A stretch of 64,000 nucleotides of DNA from Virgibacillus proomii (GCF_018916875.1 NZ_JAHLNO010000021.1:86547-150546); one strand, 5' to 3'. Positions 10,077-24,716 are shown, counted from the stretch's first letter. Notes: generated from the sequence alone by a model not told the origin. Program-made: numbers and translations.

Positions 10077-10168
10077 TAGAAAAACTTGGCTTGTCGCCAA
10101 GTCTTTATGGCGAAAGCTATAGTTTTTCTTATACTATAAACCCTAAAGTTTTATACTTTCCTATAAAG
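10077..10168 (-). repeat. Terminator-type dispersed repeat, copy A
   Basis: One of four near-identical ~92-bp copies (others at 43208, 48093, 60616). On the minus strand it ends with stem CTTGGC/GCCAAG (loop GACAA) and TTTTTCT, an intrinsic terminator. AGAAAAACT/AGTTTTTCT and ACTATA/TATAGT give further stems. Here it lies after rplQ and before ecfA1. Confidence 0.8.
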
Positions 10169-10257
10169 ATTATCACAGACGAAAGCTTGTCTACACCAGC
10201 GATAGTGCAGATGACCGGCTAATTGTATTCATACTTCAAAAAAGTTTCTTAAGGTGC

Positions 10258-10306
10258 AAAAAAAGGGCTTGGATGCACCTCGTAGAAGAGATTCAGTCCT
10301 GCCCTT
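10258..10306 (-). terminator. Possible terminator after rplQ
   Basis: Minus strand AAGGGC pairs with GCCCTT across a ~32-nt loop, then TTTTT. The stem is short and the loop long, so strength is uncertain. It is followed by repeat copy A, which could act as a second terminator. Confidence 0.5.
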
Positions 10307-10345
10307 GTCGTTGTAGTTACATGAAACTAGGTGATTTTTTTCCGA

Positions 10346-10699
10346 TTACACTAGTTCAATGATGGCCATGTTCGCTCCATCACCTTGACGAGCACCTAAT
10401 TTAAGAACACGTGTGTATCCACCTTGACGATCTTCATAACGCGGAGCCACATCATTGAAAAGTTTTTGAATCACATTATCATTTTCGTTGGCTTCTTTAT
10501 TGTATAAAAAGGCTGCCGCTTGCCGACGTGCATGAAGATCTCCACGCTTGCCCAATGTAATCATTTTTTCAACGACAGATTTTAGCTCCTTTGCTTTTGC
10601 TTCCGTTGTTTCAACCCGTTCATATACAATTAAATCAGAAGCAAGGTTACGAAGCAAAGCCATACGCTGATCGGTTGTACGACCTAATTTTCTAGCCAT
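10346..10699 (-). CDS. rplQ: 50S ribosomal protein L17
   Basis: 117 residues beginning [19 protein letters not shown], close to the usual 120. Binds near the peptide exit tunnel. Last gene of the alpha operon. The rpoA-rplQ gap is 258 nt; a 66-codon frame there has no start signal or recognisable similarity and is not called. Confidence 0.96.
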   Translation of the reverse strand: MARKLGRTTDQRMALLRNLASDLIVYERVETTEAKAKELKSVVEKMITLGKRGDLHARRQAAAFLYNKEANENDNVIQKLFNDVAPRYEDRQGGYTRVLKLGARQGDGANMAIIELV

Positions 10700-10957
10700 G
10701 GACTATCCCTCCTTTTCTTTGATGACTTAAAAACCATTCAATGAAGAAACTTATAGCCTTTGTAAGGCATTCATGCCAAAAACTCCTCTTAACGTACACC
10801 TTTTTTCTTCCTCAGAAACGAAATTATCTTTCTTGCTCCAAGTGAAACAGAAAATGATGTAAAGAATGAAGCAGCCGGCTAATATGAATGGGTTATTCGT
10901 ATATGCAAACACCGCTTTCCGATGCGTAATTTGCTTATTTATAGTGATCAAATATGA

Positions 10958-11902
10958 TTAGTCATCATTACGCAAACTAAGTCCAAGTTCACTTAACTTT
11001 GACTTTACTTCTTCTAACGACTTGCGACCAAGGTTGCGCACCTTCATCATATCTTCTTCTGTTTTATTTGCTAGTTCTTGCACTGTATTTATTCCAGCAC
11101 GTTTTAGACAGTTATAGGACCGAACAGAAAGATCAAGCTCTTCAATGGTCATTTCCATCACTTTTTCTTTCTGATCTTCTTCTTTTTCAACCATAATTTC
11201 AGCATTTTTCGCTTCATCCGTTAATCCCACAAAAATATTAAGATGCTCGGTGAAAACTTTTGCTCCTAAAGAAACAGCTTCTTCAGGGCGAATGCTTCCA
11301 TCTGTCCATACGTCCAATGTTAATTTATCATAATTGGCTACTTGGCCTACACGTGTATTTTCCACCTGATAGGTCACACGAGAGACTGGCGTAAAGATTG
11401 AATCAACTGGAATCATACCGATTGGCTGATCATCACGTTTGTTTGCTTCAGCAGGACGATAGCCGCGTCCACGTTCTGCTGTCATTTTCATATGCAAGCT
11501 GCCTTTGCTATTTAATGTAGCAATTAGCAAATCCGGATTTAATACTTCTACATCACTATCATACGTTAGGTCTGCAGCCGTAACTTTTCCTTCTCCCTGC
11601 ACATCAATCTCTAATGTCTTCTCCTCATCGGAGTAAATTTTTAGAGCCAGTTTTTTCAGATTCAAAATAATCGTTGTCACATCTTCAACAACACCATCAA
11701 TTGTTGAAAACTCATGAAGCGCTCCATCAATTTGAACTGATGTAATAGCAGCACCTGGAAGTGAGGATAGTAGGATACGACGCAAGGAGTTTCCTAGGGT
11801 GGTACCATATCCACGTTCAAGCGGTTCGACTACGAATTTTCCAAATGTAGCATCATCGCTGATTTCTACCGTCTCAATTTTTGGTTTTTCAATTTCGATC
11901 AT
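10958..11902 (-). CDS. rpoA: RNA polymerase alpha subunit
   Basis: 314 residues. N-terminal dimerisation and assembly domain ([20 protein letters not shown] near 27-46), acidic linker near 235-245, and C-terminal domain with helix-hairpin-helix ([14 protein letters not shown]) for UP-element and activator contact. Sits between rpsK and rplQ as in all Bacillaceae. Confidence 0.97.
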   Translation of the reverse strand: MIEIEKPKIETVEISDDATFGKFVVEPLERGYGTTLGNSLRRILLSSLPGAAITSVQIDGALHEFSTIDGVVEDVTTIILNLKKLALKIYSDEEKTLEIDVQGEGKVTAADLTYDSDVEVLNPDLLIATLNSKGSLHMKMTAERGRGYRPAEANKRDDQPIGMIPVDSIFTPVSRVTYQVENTRVGQVANYDKLTLDVWTDGSIRPEEAVSLGAKVFTEHLNIFVGLTDEAKNAEIMVEKEEDQKEKVMEMTIEELDLSVRSYNCLKRAGINTVQELANKTEEDMMKVRNLGRKSLEEVKSKLSELGLSLRNDD

Positions 11903-12112
11903 TCCTTAAAACCCTCCTTTAAAACGTCGAAACCCCGGTTAGACCGTATGTCTAACCGAAATTCCCCAAATAGGCAGTTGGCGTTTCTGCACTACCTGTT
12001 ATTCATTCGTACGTTCTTGTCTCATGGATGCTGTTCACTAAAGAGTACGACCTTTAGACTTTTAGCTATCATAACCCATTATAGACAGGGTGACAAATTA
12101 TATACGGTAAAA

Positions 12113-12502
12113 TTATACACGACGACGTTTTGGCGGGCGACAACCATTATGAGGTACTGGAGTTACATCACGAATAGCTGTAACTTCCAATCCTGCTGCT
12201 TGAAGTGAACGAATAGCTGCTTCACGTCCAGCACCTGGTCCTTTAACCGTTACTTCAAGTGTCTTCATACCACTTTCAAGTGCAGATTTAGCAGCAGTTT
12301 CAGCTGCCATTTGTGCAGCGAAAGGCGTAGATTTTTTTGAACCTTTAAAGCCAAGCGCACCAGCTGAACTCCAGCCAACCGAATTACCTTGCATATCCGT
12401 AATGGTAACAATGGTATTGTTAAAGGTAGAACGGATATGTGCTACACCTGACTCAATATTCTTTTTCACACGGCGTTTACGTGCGGTTGATTTTTGTGCC
12501 AT
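12113..12502 (-). CDS. rpsK: 30S ribosomal protein S11
   Basis: 129 residues; conserved core [19 protein letters not shown] and C-terminal [12 protein letters not shown]. Platform protein of the small subunit near the E site. 23-nt gap after rpsM; 210 nt before rpoA. Confidence 0.97.
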   Translation of the reverse strand: MAQKSTARKRRVKKNIESGVAHIRSTFNNTIVTITDMQGNSVGWSSAGALGFKGSKKSTPFAAQMAAETAAKSALESGMKTLEVTVKGPGAGREAAIRSLQAAGLEVTAIRDVTPVPHNGCRPPKRRRV

Positions 12503-12525
12503 TAGTTGTTAACCTCCTTTAGCAT

Positions 12526-12891
12526 TTATTTCTTTTTCCCAGCAATCGCATGACGTGGGCCTTTGCGTGTACGTGAATTATTTTTTGTTTTTTGTCCACG
12601 AACCGGAAGACCACGACGGTGACGAATACCACGGTAAGAGCCAATTTCAATAAGACGCTTAACATTTAGAGAAACTTCACGACGAAGATCCCCTTCTATC
12701 GTATACTCATCTACTGCCTTACGAATTCTTCCTAATTCGTCCTCTGTTAGATCCCGTACTCGAGTGTCTTCAGAAACGCCTGCTTCTTTAAGGATTTTCT
12801 GTGCAGTCTTTTTTCCAATTCCGTAAATATACGTTAAGGAAATGACTATTCGTTTATCACGTGGAATATCAATACCTGCAATACGTGCCAT
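12526..12891 (-). CDS. rpsM: 30S ribosomal protein S13
   Basis: 121 residues beginning [14 protein letters not shown], with the helix-hairpin-helix [13 protein letters not shown] and the basic tail [15 protein letters not shown] that reaches toward P-site tRNA. Head protein of the 30S subunit. Follows rpmJ by 23 nt. Confidence 0.97.
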   Translation of the reverse strand: MARIAGIDIPRDKRIVISLTYIYGIGKKTAQKILKEAGVSEDTRVRDLTEDELGRIRKAVDEYTIEGDLRREVSLNVKRLIEIGSYRGIRHRRGLPVRGQKTKNNSRTRKGPRHAIAGKKK

Positions 12892-12914
12892 AAAGTTTTA
12901 ACACCTCCTGTTTA

Positions 12915-13058
<144 letters not shown>

Positions 13059-13277
13059 TTATTTATAACGGTACGTAATTCGTCCTCTTGTTAAATCATA
13101 CGGAGAAAGTTCAACCGTTACTTTATCGCCAGGAAGAATGCGAATAAAATGCATACGTATTTTACCAGATACATGAGCTAGTACCGTATGACCATTTTCT
13201 AACTCGACATTAAACATCGCATTAGGTAGCGTTTCAGTTACGGTTCCTTCCACTTCAATTACATCGTCTTTCGCCAT
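13059..13277 (-). CDS. infA: Translation initiation factor IF-1
   Basis: 72 residues, the S1/OB-fold protein that occupies the 30S A site during initiation. Begins [20 protein letters not shown]. Overlaps the end of the upstream KOW-domain gene by 23 nt, indicating coupling. It normally follows adk-map-(KOW gene); map is absent here. Confidence 0.97.
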   Translation of the reverse strand: MAKDDVIEVEGTVTETLPNAMFNVELENGHTVLAHVSGKIRMHFIRILPGDKVTVELSPYDLTRGRITYRYK

Positions 13278-13641
13278 CGTGTTGATCTCCCTTCTTCAAA
13301 TCAGTCACAACTTCATTGACAAATTTTGCTATGGCAAATCGCAATTTACCATTTGTGACACGACCAGTTTCTAGAAGGCTGTTTTGGACTTCTGGAGAAA
13401 TATAATCCATTAACTCGATATGATGAAGATTCTTTTTCTTTGGTCGATCATATTTACGTTTTTCCCCATCAGCAAGCAAGACATACTTATCATCGACTAA
13501 ATTAATAACGACTGCGTATTGACCCGCATCACGTCCTTGCATAATACGAACAACTTGACCTATCAGCGGAATCGAATCATCTTCCTTCAACAAGCGATCA
13601 CCTTCACTTAGGCTATAGTTTATATGGTTCCTTTTAAACAA
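13255..13641 (-). CDS. KOW-domain RNA-binding protein (L14e-like)
   Basis: Up to 128 residues; KOW segment [19 protein letters not shown] and conserved [17 protein letters not shown], matching the small KOW protein between map and infA in Bacillaceae. The start is uncertain: TTG 13641 has AAGGTAAC about 9 nt upstream, while TTG 13593 or 13590 follows AAGGTGAT. The role is not established; RNA or ribosome binding is inferred from the fold. Confidence 0.85.
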   Translation of the reverse strand: MFKRNHINYSLSEGDRLLKEDDSIPLIGQVVRIMQGRDAGQYAVVINLVDDKYVLLADGEKRKYDRPKKKNLHHIELMDYISPEVQNSLLETGRVTNGKLRFAIAKFVNEVVTDLKKGDQHDGERRCN

Positions 13642-13771
13642 AAGGATTAGTTACCTTACTCACTTTTATCCTGTGTCACGTTTATTCAAGTATATATTAA
13701 TAGTCACATAATACTCACGACTAATTATAACTTTTCAACAGTAAAAATGCACCTTTTCCAGTTAAAAGATA

Positions 13772-15737
<1,966 letters not shown>

Positions 15738-15738
<1 letters not shown>

Positions 15739-16178
15739 TAGATCACCTCTGTTTGTCCGCCCGCTGCCTCAATTGCTTCTTTAGCTGAAGCAGAGAACTT
15801 GTGAGCTTTTACTGTTAGTTTCTTTTCAATCGTTCCATTACCTAGTATTTTAATACCAGCTTTTAATTTACTAACTACGCCTTCTTCCAGTAATAGCTCA
15901 GGTGTAATTTCAGTGCCATCTTCAAAGCGGTTTAACGTATCGATGTTAACAATGGCAAACTCTTTACGATGAATATTTGTAAATCCACGTTTAGGCAGAC
16001 GTTGGAATAGTGGCATTTGACCACCTTCAAAACCTGGGCGAGTGCCACCTCCAGAACGTGCTTTTTGTCCTTTATGTCCACGTCCGGATGTTTTTCCATT
16101 ACCTGATGACATTCCACGGCCTACTCGATTACGGCTTTTACGTGCACCTTCTGCTGCCTTCAATTCATGAAGTTTCAT
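15738..16178 (-). CDS. rplO: 50S ribosomal protein L15
   Basis: 146 residues with the glycine/arginine-rich N-terminus ([21 protein letters not shown]) that penetrates 23S rRNA. Sits 32 nt after rpmD and touches secY, the standard spc-operon arrangement. Confidence 0.97.
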
Positions 16179-16210
16179 GCGAGCACCTCCTCTTTACGCT
16201 TATTTCGTAA

Positions 16211-16393
16211 TTAAACTTCTTTAACCGTTAGTAAATGAGATACTTTGTTAACCATACCGCGAACGGCTGGTGTATCTTCATGAACAACCGATTGGCGAAT
16301 TTTTTTTAGTCCTAATGCTTGAACAGTTTTTCTTTGTGCTTCTGTTCCACCAATAACACTGCGCGTGAGGGTGATTTCTAATTTTTTAGACAT
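16211..16393 (-). CDS. rpmD: 50S ribosomal protein L30
   Basis: 60 residues, full length: [20 protein letters not shown] then [19 protein letters not shown]. 13 nt after rpsE with a clear ribosome site. Confidence 0.96.
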   Translation of the reverse strand: MSKKLEITLTRSVIGGTEAQRKTVQALGLKKIRQSVVHEDTPAVRGMVNKVSHLLTVKEV

Positions 16394-16406
16394 AACAATT
16401 CCCTCC

Positions 16407-16910
16407 TTATCCTAACAGTTCTTCTACAGACTTTCCACGTAGTTTTGCTACATCTTCTGCGCGTTTTAAGTTTGTTAATCCGTTTAAAGTTGCACGGATC
16501 ATATTAATCGGTGTGTTTGAACCTAGTGATTTTGTTAAAATATCACCAACACCAGCAAGTTCTAAAATAGCACGTACCGGACCACCGGAAATAACTCCAG
16601 TACCTTCTGCTGCTGGTTTTAACAATACATTACCTGAACCAAACTGACCGTGAATTTCATGTGGAATTGTGGTCCCAACGATTGGTACGGTAATTAGATT
16701 TTTCTTTGCATCATCAACTGCTTTTTTAATTGCTTCTGGTACTTCTTGCGCTTTTCCAGTACCAAAACCTACATGACCATTTTTATCTCCGACTACCACT
16801 AGAGCTGCAAAGCGGAAGCGACGTCCACCTTTTACAACTTTTGCAACACGGTTAACCGCAACAACACGCTCTTCAAGATCTAACTTGTTCGGATCAATGT
16901 TTTTATTCAT
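16407..16910 (-). CDS. rpsE: 30S ribosomal protein S5
   Basis: 167 residues. [19 protein letters not shown] is the double-stranded RNA-binding domain loop where spectinomycin-resistance changes arise; the usual residues are present. The C-terminal domain follows [15 protein letters not shown]. Acts in decoding fidelity and mRNA entry. Confidence 0.97.
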   Translation of the reverse strand: MNKNIDPNKLDLEERVVAVNRVAKVVKGGRRFRFAALVVVGDKNGHVGFGTGKAQEVPEAIKKAVDDAKKNLITVPIVGTTIPHEIHGQFGSGNVLLKPAAEGTGVISGGPVRAILELAGVGDILTKSLGSNTPINMIRATLNGLTNLKRAEDVAKLRGKSVEELLG

Positions 16911-16930
16911 GTATGTCCCTCCTTTATCGA

Positions 16931-17296
16931 TTAAAATTCAAGACCTGCTTCTCTTGCAGCATCTGCTAAAGCTTTCACACGTCCATGATAAAGGTAGCCT
17001 CCGCGGTCAAAGACAACCGATTTGTAACCTTTATCCTGAGCACGTTTAGCAATCATTTCTCCGACCTCTTTTGCTGCTTCTACATTGCTTGTAGATCCAG
17101 TTACATTTAGTTCTTTATCTTTTGTAGAAGCACTTGCAAGTGTAGTTCCACTTACATCATCAATTAATTGTACATAAATGTGTTTATTTGAACGGTAGAC
17201 GTTTAAACGAGGACACTGTGCTGTACCATGAACTGTCTTACGAACACGAGCGTGCCTTCTTTTACGTACCGCATTTTTATCAGGTTTTGTAATCAC
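16931..17296 (-). CDS. rplR: 50S ribosomal protein L18
   Basis: 121 residues, [20 protein letters not shown] to [15 protein letters not shown]. Binds 5S rRNA with L5. 28 nt after rplF, 20 nt before rpsE. Confidence 0.97.
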   Translation of the reverse strand: MITKPDKNAVRKRRHARVRKTVHGTAQCPRLNVYRSNKHIYVQLIDDVSGTTLASASTKDKELNVTGSTSNVEAAKEVGEMIAKRAQDKGYKSVVFDRGGYLYHGRVKALADAAREAGLEF

Positions 17297-17324
17297 TTAG
17301 GTCACTCCTTTCTGCTACCTAGTC

Positions 17325-17861
17325 TTACTTGGCAGTTTTACCTTCTTTACGACGTACATATTCGCCTTCGTAACGAATTCCTTTACCTTTATAAGGCTCA
17401 GGCGGACGAATTGCTCTAATTTTGGATGCAATTGCTCCCACTTGCTCCTTATCAATTCCTTTAACGATAAGCTGTGTGTTTTTTGGTACGTCGATTTCGA
17501 TGCCTTCGATTGGTTCGATTTCAACAGGATGAGAGAAACCAGCATTAATGACTACTTTGTTTCCCTGTTTTTGCGCACGATAACCAACACCGATAATCTC
17601 AAGTGACTTTTCAAATCCTTTACTTACACCTTCAACCATATTATTGATCAGGCTTCGGGTAGTTCCGTGTAATGCGCGGTGGTCTTTGTGATCACTTGGG
17701 CGTTCTAACGTAACCACATTTCCTTCAATATTTACTTTAATATCTTGATGTAGTTCTCTCGATAATTCACCTTTAGGGCCTTTCACAGTAACGACATTAC
17801 CATCAAGTTTAACTTCTACGCCTTGGGGAATTTCGATTGGTTTAAGTCCTATACGAGACAT
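17325..17861 (-). CDS. rplF: 50S ribosomal protein L6
   Basis: 178 residues from ATG 17861 ([17 protein letters not shown]). An in-frame GTG at 17870 lies within the Shine-Dalgarno GGAGGTG and is rejected. Two L6 folds; C-terminal [20 protein letters not shown] contacts rRNA near the factor-binding site. Confidence 0.96.
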   Translation of the reverse strand: MSRIGLKPIEIPQGVEVKLDGNVVTVKGPKGELSRELHQDIKVNIEGNVVTLERPSDHKDHRALHGTTRSLINNMVEGVSKGFEKSLEIIGVGYRAQKQGNKVVINAGFSHPVEIEPIEGIEIDVPKNTQLIVKGIDKEQVGAIASKIRAIRPPEPYKGKGIRYEGEYVRRKEGKTAK

Positions 17862-17892
17862 TCCATGCACCTCCTCAACATTTAATACTCAA

Positions 17893-18291
17893 TTACCAGA
17901 CATATGCAATTACTTCGCCACCAACAGCTTGTGCACGTGCTTCTTTATCGGAAAGCACTCCTTTAGATGTTGATACGATAGCTATTCCTAAACCGTTTAG
18001 CACTCGAGGTACTTCCGTTGCTTTTGCATATACACGGCGTCCTGGTTTACTTATACGTTTAATACCTGTAATTACTCGCTCCTCGTTTGCACCATACTTA
18101 AGGAATATACGAAGAATGCCTTGCTTGTTGTCTTCCACAAGCTCGTAGTCAGAAACGAAGCCTTCACGCTTCAGGATGTCAGCAATTTCTTTTTTCATAG
18201 TAGATGCTGGAAGTTCTAACTTTTCATGTTTTACCATGTTAGCATTACGAATGCGAGTAAGCATATCTGCAATTGGATCTGTCATAACCAT
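17893..18291 (-). CDS. rpsH: 30S ribosomal protein S8
   Basis: 132 residues, [18 protein letters not shown] to GGEVIAYVW, same length and start as B. subtilis. Binds the central domain of 16S rRNA; in E. coli S8 represses the spc operon, but no equivalent target is evident here. Confidence 0.97.
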   Translation of the reverse strand: MVMTDPIADMLTRIRNANMVKHEKLELPASTMKKEIADILKREGFVSDYELVEDNKQGILRIFLKYGANEERVITGIKRISKPGRRVYAKATEVPRVLNGLGIAIVSTSKGVLSDKEARAQAVGGEVIAYVW

Positions 18292-18320
18292 TTATCATTA
18301 CCTCCTTCCCGAATAGGGGT

Positions 18321-19071
<751 letters not shown>

Positions 19072-19095
19072 CATGTCGCCCTCCTTTCGCTAAAC

Positions 19096-19407
19096 CTATT
19101 TATCTAACGCTTTACCGGATTTTTTAGCGATGCGGACTTTCTTTCCATCACGCACTTCATAGCCAACACGGGTTGGTTCACCGGATTTAGGATCTAACGG
19201 CATTACGTTAGAAACATGGATTGGTGCTTCTTGGTTCAGAATTCCGCCTTGCGGATTCTCTTGAGAAGGTTTGGCATGTTTTTTTATCATGTTAATGCCT
19301 TCAACAAGCACTCGCTCTTTCTTCGGGTATGCTTCTAAAACTGTGCCTTCTTTTCCACGGTCTTTGCCGGAAATAACTTTGACTTTATCACCTTTTTTTA
19401 CATGCAT
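19096..19407 (-). CDS. rplX: 50S ribosomal protein L24
   Basis: 103 residues from ATG 19407 ([20 protein letters not shown]), preceded by AGGAGGTG; the frame extends to 19428 without support. KOW motif near the N-terminus; an assembly initiator of the 50S. The gap to rplN upstream is 193 nt and contains a small repeat, much longer than usual. Confidence 0.96.
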   Translation of the reverse strand: MHVKKGDKVKVISGKDRGKEGTVLEAYPKKERVLVEGINMIKKHAKPSQENPQGGILNQEAPIHVSNVMPLDPKSGEPTRVGYEVRDGKKVRIAKKSGKALDK

Positions 19408-19450
19408 GCTTAACGCACCTCCTAACAAGGCTAATTTTTAGCTCATAAAG

Positions 19451-19597
19451 GATGTTCAAAAAGTCAAATAAAAATGACGCATCATTTCATCGTTGGCTTG
19501 TTTCTCCACTCTCATGCATTTAACTGTATACACTCTAGCTGCTCAAAACGGCGCCGTCTTGAAATTCTCAATCCTTTTTATCCTCTATTTGAACACA
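19451..19597. repeat. MITE-like insertion inside the spc operon
   Basis: About 147 bp of non-coding sequence between rplN and rplX, bounded by GATGTTCAAAAAG (19451-19463) and, inverted, GTGTTCAAATAG (19585-19596). The ends match those at 5485, 55157-55206, 42887 and 61632. No promoter or strong terminator is evident, so operon transcription can plausibly pass through. Confidence 0.6.
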
Positions 19598-19600
19598 CTC

Positions 19601-19969
19601 TTATAATACTTCTGGAGCAAGAGATACGATTTTCATGAACTTTGCATCACGTAATTCACGTGCGACTGGTCCAAAAATACGAGTTCCTCTTGGACTTTTA
19701 TCATCACGAACAATTACCGCTGCATTTTCATCAAAACGAATATATGATCCATCTTTACGGCGTGCACCAGATTTCGAACGCACAATAACAGCTTTAACAA
19801 CATCGCCTTTTTTGACAACGCCGCCTGGTGTTGCTTCTTTCACCGTACAAACAACAACATCACCGATATTAGCTGTTTTTCGTCCAGATCCGCCCAATAC
19901 TTTAATGGTTAACAATTCACGAGCACCAGAGTTATCTGCAACTTTCAAACGACTTTCTTGTTGAATCAT
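19601..19969 (-). CDS. rplN: 50S ribosomal protein L14
   Basis: 122 residues, [20 protein letters not shown] to [11 protein letters not shown], full length. Forms an intersubunit bridge and binds RsfS. 42 nt after rpsQ. Confidence 0.97.
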   Translation of the reverse strand: MIQQESRLKVADNSGARELLTIKVLGGSGRKTANIGDVVVCTVKEATPGGVVKKGDVVKAVIVRSKSGARRKDGSYIRFDENAAVIVRDDKSPRGTRIFGPVARELRDAKFMKIVSLAPEVL

Positions 19970-20011
19970 AACGCTGTGACCTCCCTTCAGATACCTTCTG
20001 AGCGAATTTTA

Positions 20012-20302
<291 letters not shown>

Positions 20303-20503
20303 CTAGTTATTTACGCCCAATTCACGTTGACGTGCAATAGTTTTCATACGAGCAATTGATTTTCTTACTTCACGGATACGAGCAGTGTTTTCCAATTGAC
20401 CAGTTGCAAGCTGGAAGCGTAAATTAAATAATTCCTCTTTTAAAGATTTAACTTTTTGTTCAATTTCGGCAGTGGTTAGTTCTCTAATTTCATTAGCCTT
20501 CAT
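20303..20503 (-). CDS. rpmC: 50S ribosomal protein L29
   Basis: 66 residues from ATG 20503 ([20 protein letters not shown]), the family start and length; the frame opens upstream to 20527 but only inside rplP. Overlaps rplP by 11 nt, implying coupling. Located at the exit tunnel beside the SRP/trigger-factor site. Confidence 0.96.
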   Translation of the reverse strand: MKANEIRELTTAEIEQKVKSLKEELFNLRFQLATGQLENTARIREVRKSIARMKTIARQRELGVNN

Positions 20504-20927
20504 TGCTTTCACCACCAATTTCTTCACGTTTTACAAATTTAGTTTTAATCGGAAGCTTATGAGAAGCAAGACGCAACGCTTCACGAGCAACTTCTTCTGA
20601 TACACCTGCGATTTCAAACATGATTTTCCCTGGCTTAACTACTGCTACCCATCCTTCTGGAGCACCTTTACCGGAACCCATTCGTACTTCTAATGGCTTT
20701 GCAGTATATGGTTTATCAGGAAAGATTTTAATCCAAACTTTACCGCCACGCTTCATGTAACGGGTCATTGCAATACGAGCAGCCTCAATTTGACGGCTTG
20801 TAATCCATGATGCTTCTATTGCCTGCAAACCGTAATCACCGAAAGATATTGTTGTACCGCCTTTAGCTTGGCCTCTCATTTTTCCACGATGTTGTCTACG
20901 ATATTTCACACGTTTAGGCATTAACAT
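20493..20927 (-). CDS. rplP: 50S ribosomal protein L16
   Basis: 144 residues, [20 protein letters not shown] to [11 protein letters not shown], same start as B. subtilis. Organises the A-site region; [14 protein letters not shown] loop and [20 protein letters not shown] are conserved. Confidence 0.97.
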   Translation of the reverse strand: MLMPKRVKYRRQHRGKMRGQAKGGTTISFGDYGLQAIEASWITSRQIEAARIAMTRYMKRGGKVWIKIFPDKPYTAKPLEVRMGSGKGAPEGWVAVVKPGKIMFEIAGVSEEVAREALRLASHKLPIKTKFVKREEIGGESNEG

Positions 20928-20945
20928 AATGCAGTGCCCCCTTCC

Positions 20946-21587
20946 TTATTTATCAGTTTTAGTTGGAAGGACTTCACCACGATAAATCCACACTTTAACA
21001 CCTAGCTTACCGTAAGTAGTGTCAGCTTCTGCTGTACCGTAATCGATGTCAGCACGCAGCGTGTGTAGTGGTACTGTTCCTTCGCTATAGTGTTCCGCAC
21101 GAGCAATGTCTGCTCCACCTAGACGTCCAGATACTTGTGTTTTAATTCCTTTAGCGCCAGCACGCATAGTACGTTGAATTGCTTGTTTTTGTACACGTCG
21201 GAATGAAACACGATTTTCTAATTGACGGGCAATATTTTCAGCAACTAATCTTGCATCAAGATCTACTTTTTTAATTTCTACGATATTAATGTGAACCCGC
21301 TTGCCGGTTAAACTGTTCAAAGCTTTACGTAGTGATTCTACTTCTGAACCGCCTTTACCAATAACCATACCAGGCTTTCCAGTATGAATTGTGATATTAA
21401 CACGATTTGCTGCACGTTCAATGTCAATTGAAGAAACAGCAGATGTTTTTAAACGGTTTTCTAGATATTCTCTAATTTTAATATCTTCATGTAGTAAGTC
21501 TGCATAGTCTTTATCTGCGTACCATTTCGACTGCCAGTCTTTAATGATACCGACACGAAGACCGATTGGATTTACTTTTTGACCCAC
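20946..21587 (-). CDS. rpsC: 30S ribosomal protein S3
   Basis: 213 residues. KH domain with [20 protein letters not shown]-terminal domain [19 protein letters not shown]. Forms the mRNA entry tunnel with helicase function. 3-nt gap after rplV. Confidence 0.97.
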   Translation of the reverse strand: MGQKVNPIGLRVGIIKDWQSKWYADKDYADLLHEDIKIREYLENRLKTSAVSSIDIERAANRVNITIHTGKPGMVIGKGGSEVESLRKALNSLTGKRVHINIVEIKKVDLDARLVAENIARQLENRVSFRRVQKQAIQRTMRAGAKGIKTQVSGRLGGADIARAEHYSEGTVPLHTLRADIDYGTAEADTTYGKLGVKVWIYRGEVLPTKTDK

Positions 21588-21590
21588 TGA

Positions 21591-21932
21591 CTATCCCTCC
21601 TTCTTTTCTGTTACCACAACTGTGATGTGGCTTGTGCGCTTATTAATTCTGCTTGCACGACCTTGTGCACGCGGACGGAAACGTTTCAACGTAACACCTT
21701 CGTTTACAAATGCTTCAGAAACAATCAGATTATCCGTGTCCATTTCATAATTGTGCTCTGCGTTTGCGACTGCAGAATTTAATACTTTTTCTACAATTGG
21801 AGAAGCACCGCGTTGTGTATGACGTAAAATCGCAATTGCTTCACCTACACTTTTTCCTCGAATAAGATCAACGACTAGACGTACTTTACGAGGAGCAATA
21901 CGAACCGATTTTGCAACGGCTTTAGCTTGCAT
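21591..21932 (-). CDS. rplV: 50S ribosomal protein L22
   Basis: 113 residues, [20 protein letters not shown]. The loop [20 protein letters not shown] lines the exit tunnel where macrolide-resistance changes occur; it appears wild type. Confidence 0.97.
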   Translation of the reverse strand: MQAKAVAKSVRIAPRKVRLVVDLIRGKSVGEAIAILRHTQRGASPIVEKVLNSAVANAEHNYEMDTDNLIVSEAFVNEGVTLKRFRPRAQGRASRINKRTSHITVVVTEKKEG

Positions 21933-21951
21933 GATATGTGCCTCCTCTCAT

Positions 21952-22230
21952 TTAGCGTTTTGTTTTCTTATCATCGCCGCCGTGCCCTCTAAAGGTGCGT
22001 GTTGGCGCGAATTCTCCTAGTTTATGACCGACCATGTCTTCCGTAATATAAACTGGTACATGTTTGCGTCCGTCGTACACAGCGATCGTGTGTCCAACGA
22101 ATGTAGGGAATATAGTAGAACGACGTGACCAAGTTTTAATAACTTGTTTTTTGTCACTTTCATTTAACGTTTCAACTTTCTTCAATAAATGGTCATCTGC
22201 AAAAGGTCCTTTTTTCAAACTGCGACCCAT
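21952..22230 (-). CDS. rpsS: 30S ribosomal protein S19
   Basis: 92 residues, [20 protein letters not shown], with [20 protein letters not shown] and [14 protein letters not shown]. Head protein that partners S13. 57 nt after rplB. Confidence 0.97.
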   Translation of the reverse strand: MGRSLKKGPFADDHLLKKVETLNESDKKQVIKTWSRRSTIFPTFVGHTIAVYDGRKHVPVYITEDMVGHKLGEFAPTRTFRGHGGDDKKTKR

Positions 22231-22287
22231 GGATTAACCTCCTTTCGGATTGGAAAGACGGGCTGTTTTCCCGCCACTTTTTTTCGA

Positions 22288-23118
22288 TTATTTTTTACGT
22301 TTACGAACGATAAATTTATCAGTTGGTTTGTTGCGTTTACGCGTCTTGTAACCAAGTGTAGGTTTGCCCCAAGGTGACATTGGTGACTTACGTCCGATTG
22401 GTGCACGTCCTTCACCACCACCGTGCGGGTGATCATTAGGGTTCATAACAGACCCACGAACTGTAGGGCGTTTGCCTAACCAGCGGGAACGACCTGCTTT
22501 TCCGATACGGATGAGTTCATGTTCAATATTACCGACTTGCCCTACTGTTGCACGACAAGTAGATAAAATCAAACGAACTTCACCAGAAGCTAAGCGAACC
22601 AAGGAGTATTTTCCATCGCGACCTAGAACTTGAGCTTCTGCACCCGCAGAACGAGCGAGCTGTCCTCCGCGTCCTGGTTTCAACTCGATATTATGAATGA
22701 CTGTACCTACTGGAATATTTGCTAAAGGGAGCGCATTTCCTAATTTAATGTCTGCATTCTCACCAGATTCAATCTCTTGATTTACTTTCAAACCTTTCGG
22801 AGCTAAAATATAACGTTTTTCTCCATCAGCATAGTGAATTAATGCTATGTTTGCTGAGCGGTTTGGATCATATTCAATAGTAGCAACGCGTCCTGGTATA
22901 CCATCTTTATCTCGTTTGAAATCGATGATACGGTATTGACGCTTATGACCGCCACCTTGATGACGAACAGTTAATTTCCCTTGATTATTTCGACCGCCTC
23001 GATTGTGCAATGGGCTTAACAGGGACTTTTCAGGCGTATCTGTTGTAATTTCTGCAAAATCAGATACGGACATATTACGTCTACCATTGGACGTTGGTCT
23101 AAACTTTTTAATCGCCAT
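22288..23118 (-). CDS. rplB: 50S ribosomal protein L2
   Basis: 276 residues from ATG 23118 ([18 protein letters not shown]), ribosome site GGAGGG just upstream; an in-frame ATG at 23136 is too far 5'. Contains [20 protein letters not shown] with the conserved His near the peptidyl transferase centre. Confidence 0.97.
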   Translation of the reverse strand: MAIKKFRPTSNGRRNMSVSDFAEITTDTPEKSLLSPLHNRGGRNNQGKLTVRHQGGGHKRQYRIIDFKRDKDGIPGRVATIEYDPNRSANIALIHYADGEKRYILAPKGLKVNQEIESGENADIKLGNALPLANIPVGTVIHNIELKPGRGGQLARSAGAEAQVLGRDGKYSLVRLASGEVRLILSTCRATVGQVGNIEHELIRIGKAGRSRWLGKRPTVRGSVMNPNDHPHGGGEGRAPIGRKSPMSPWGKPTLGYKTRKRNKPTDKFIVRKRKK

Positions 23119-23149
23119 CTTTTTTCCCTCCTTCACGAAATCTTGTTAA

Positions 23150-23437
23150 TTATGCTTCAAAGAAGTCTAGTTCTTTGCTATCTTCTGAAAGCTGTACAAT
23201 GGCTTTCTTGCGATTTGGGCGGAAACCACCATAACGGCCCATACGCTTGAATTTACCTTTTAAATTCATTGTATTAACTTTTACTACCTTCACTCCAAAC
23301 ACATGTTCAACAGCTTGTTTAATTTCTGTTTTGTTTGCTTTTGGAGCGACTTCAAATGTGTATTTTTTTTCTGCCATTAGATCAGCTGAATGCTCTGTAA
23401 TGACAGGGCGCTTTATAATATCACGTGGATCTTTCAT
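23150..23437 (-). CDS. rplW: 50S ribosomal protein L23
   Basis: 95 residues, [20 protein letters not shown]. Exit-tunnel protein that docks trigger factor and SRP. Its start touches the rplD stop at 23437. Confidence 0.97.
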   Translation of the reverse strand: MKDPRDIIKRPVITEHSADLMAEKKYTFEVAPKANKTEIKQAVEHVFGVKVVKVNTMNLKGKFKRMGRYGGFRPNRKKAIVQLSEDSKELDFFEA

Positions 23438-24060
23438 TATGCAAGCACCTCCCCTGCTTTTTCAGCTGCATCCTTCGTCAAGATCAGCTTGTCATGTCCA
23501 AGCAAGTCTAGAACATTGATTTCCTCAACTGTTATTACTGTTACAGTTTGAAGATTATTAGTTGAACGAATAACTGTGTCATCTTTTTCAGTAACTACGA
23601 TTAATGCTTTTGTATCAATTTTTAGTGCTTCAAGCATTTTCACAGCTTCTTTTGTTTTTGGTTCATCAAAAGTAAGACTTTCTAAAACAACGAGGTTGTT
23701 TTCTTTTAATTTTGATGAAAGCGCAGATTTTAATGCGAGACGACGTACTTTTTTTGGTAATTTATAGCTGTAGCTACGTGGAGTTGGACCAAATACTGTA
23801 CCTCCGCCGACCCATTGTGGGGAGCGAATAGAACCTTGACGTGCACGACCAGTACCTTTTTGACGCCATGGTTTGCGTCCTCCACCACTCACTTCAGAGC
23901 GGTTTTTTACCGCATGGGTTCCTTGACGCATAGAAGAACGTTGCATTACTACAGCTTCATGTAAAACATGCGTATTTGGCTCAATGCCGAATACAGAATC
24001 GTTTAACTCCATTTCACCAGCTTGAGCTCCGTCTTGTTTAAATAGTGCTACTTTAGGCAT
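23437..24060 (-). CDS. rplD: 50S ribosomal protein L4
   Basis: 207 residues from ATG 24060 ([18 protein letters not shown]); the upstream ATG 24078 would add six residues without family support. The tunnel loop [20 protein letters not shown] is intact. Confidence 0.96.
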   Translation of the reverse strand: MPKVALFKQDGAQAGEMELNDSVFGIEPNTHVLHEAVVMQRSSMRQGTHAVKNRSEVSGGGRKPWRQKGTGRARQGSIRSPQWVGGGTVFGPTPRSYSYKLPKKVRRLALKSALSSKLKENNLVVLESLTFDEPKTKEAVKMLEALKIDTKALIVVTEKDDTVIRSTNNLQTVTVITVEEINVLDLLGHDKLILTKDAAEKAGEVLA

Positions 24061-24086
24061 GACATATCCTCCCTTCATCTGTATGA

Positions 24087-24716
24087 TTAGTTAGCCTTGA
24101 TCGCACTCGTGATTTTTACGAATGATTTTTTTGCACCTGGAACGTTACCTTTAATTAATAGCAGGTTACGCTCTTCATCTACTTTTACAACTTCAAGGTT
24201 TTGGATGGTTACTTGATCGCCACCCATACGTCCCGGAAGTGGTCTTCCCTTAAATACACGCATTGGATCTACTGCACCTAGAGAACCAGGGCCTCTATGG
24301 TAGTGAGATCCATGGGACATTGGACCGCGTTGTTGATTATGACGCTTAATAGAGCCTTGGAATCCTTTCCCTTTTGTTGTTCCTGTTACATCAACTTTAT
24401 CTCCAGACTGAAATACACTAACGCTAATTTCTTGACCTACTTCATATTCGTCAAGCTTTGCATTACGGATTTCACGAACGTAGCGCTTAGGGGTTGTGCT
24501 TGCTTTTTCAGCATGACCTTTTTCCGCCTTGTTTGTACGTGATTCTTTCTCATCAGCAAAACCAAGCTGTATTGCCTCATAACCATCGTTTTCAATCGTT
24601 CTTTTTTGCAATACTACATTCGGCTCAGCCTCGATTACAGTTACAGGAATTAATTCCCCACTCTCTGAAAATAACTGAGTCATGCCGATTTTTCGACCTA
24701 AGATTCCTTTCGTCAT
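24087..24716 (-). CDS. rplC: 50S ribosomal protein L3
   Basis: 209 residues, [20 protein letters not shown]. Central loop [20 protein letters not shown] reaches the peptidyl transferase centre. 29 nt after rpsJ. Confidence 0.97.
   Translation of the reverse strand: MTKGILGRKIGMTQLFSESGELIPVTVIEAEPNVVLQKRTIENDGYEAIQLGFADEKESRTNKAEKGHAEKASTTPKRYVREIRNAKLDEYEVGQEISVSVFQSGDKVDVTGTTKGKGFQGSIKRHNQQRGPMSHGSHYHRGPGSLGAVDPMRVFKGRPLPGRMGGDQVTIQNLEVVKVDEERNLLLIKGNVPGAKKSFVKITSAIKAN

Noticed and set aside
10751..10951. 66-codon minus-strand frame between rpoA and rplQ
   Set aside because: TTG start without a ribosome site, no recognisable similarity, and position inside a normal operon spacer.
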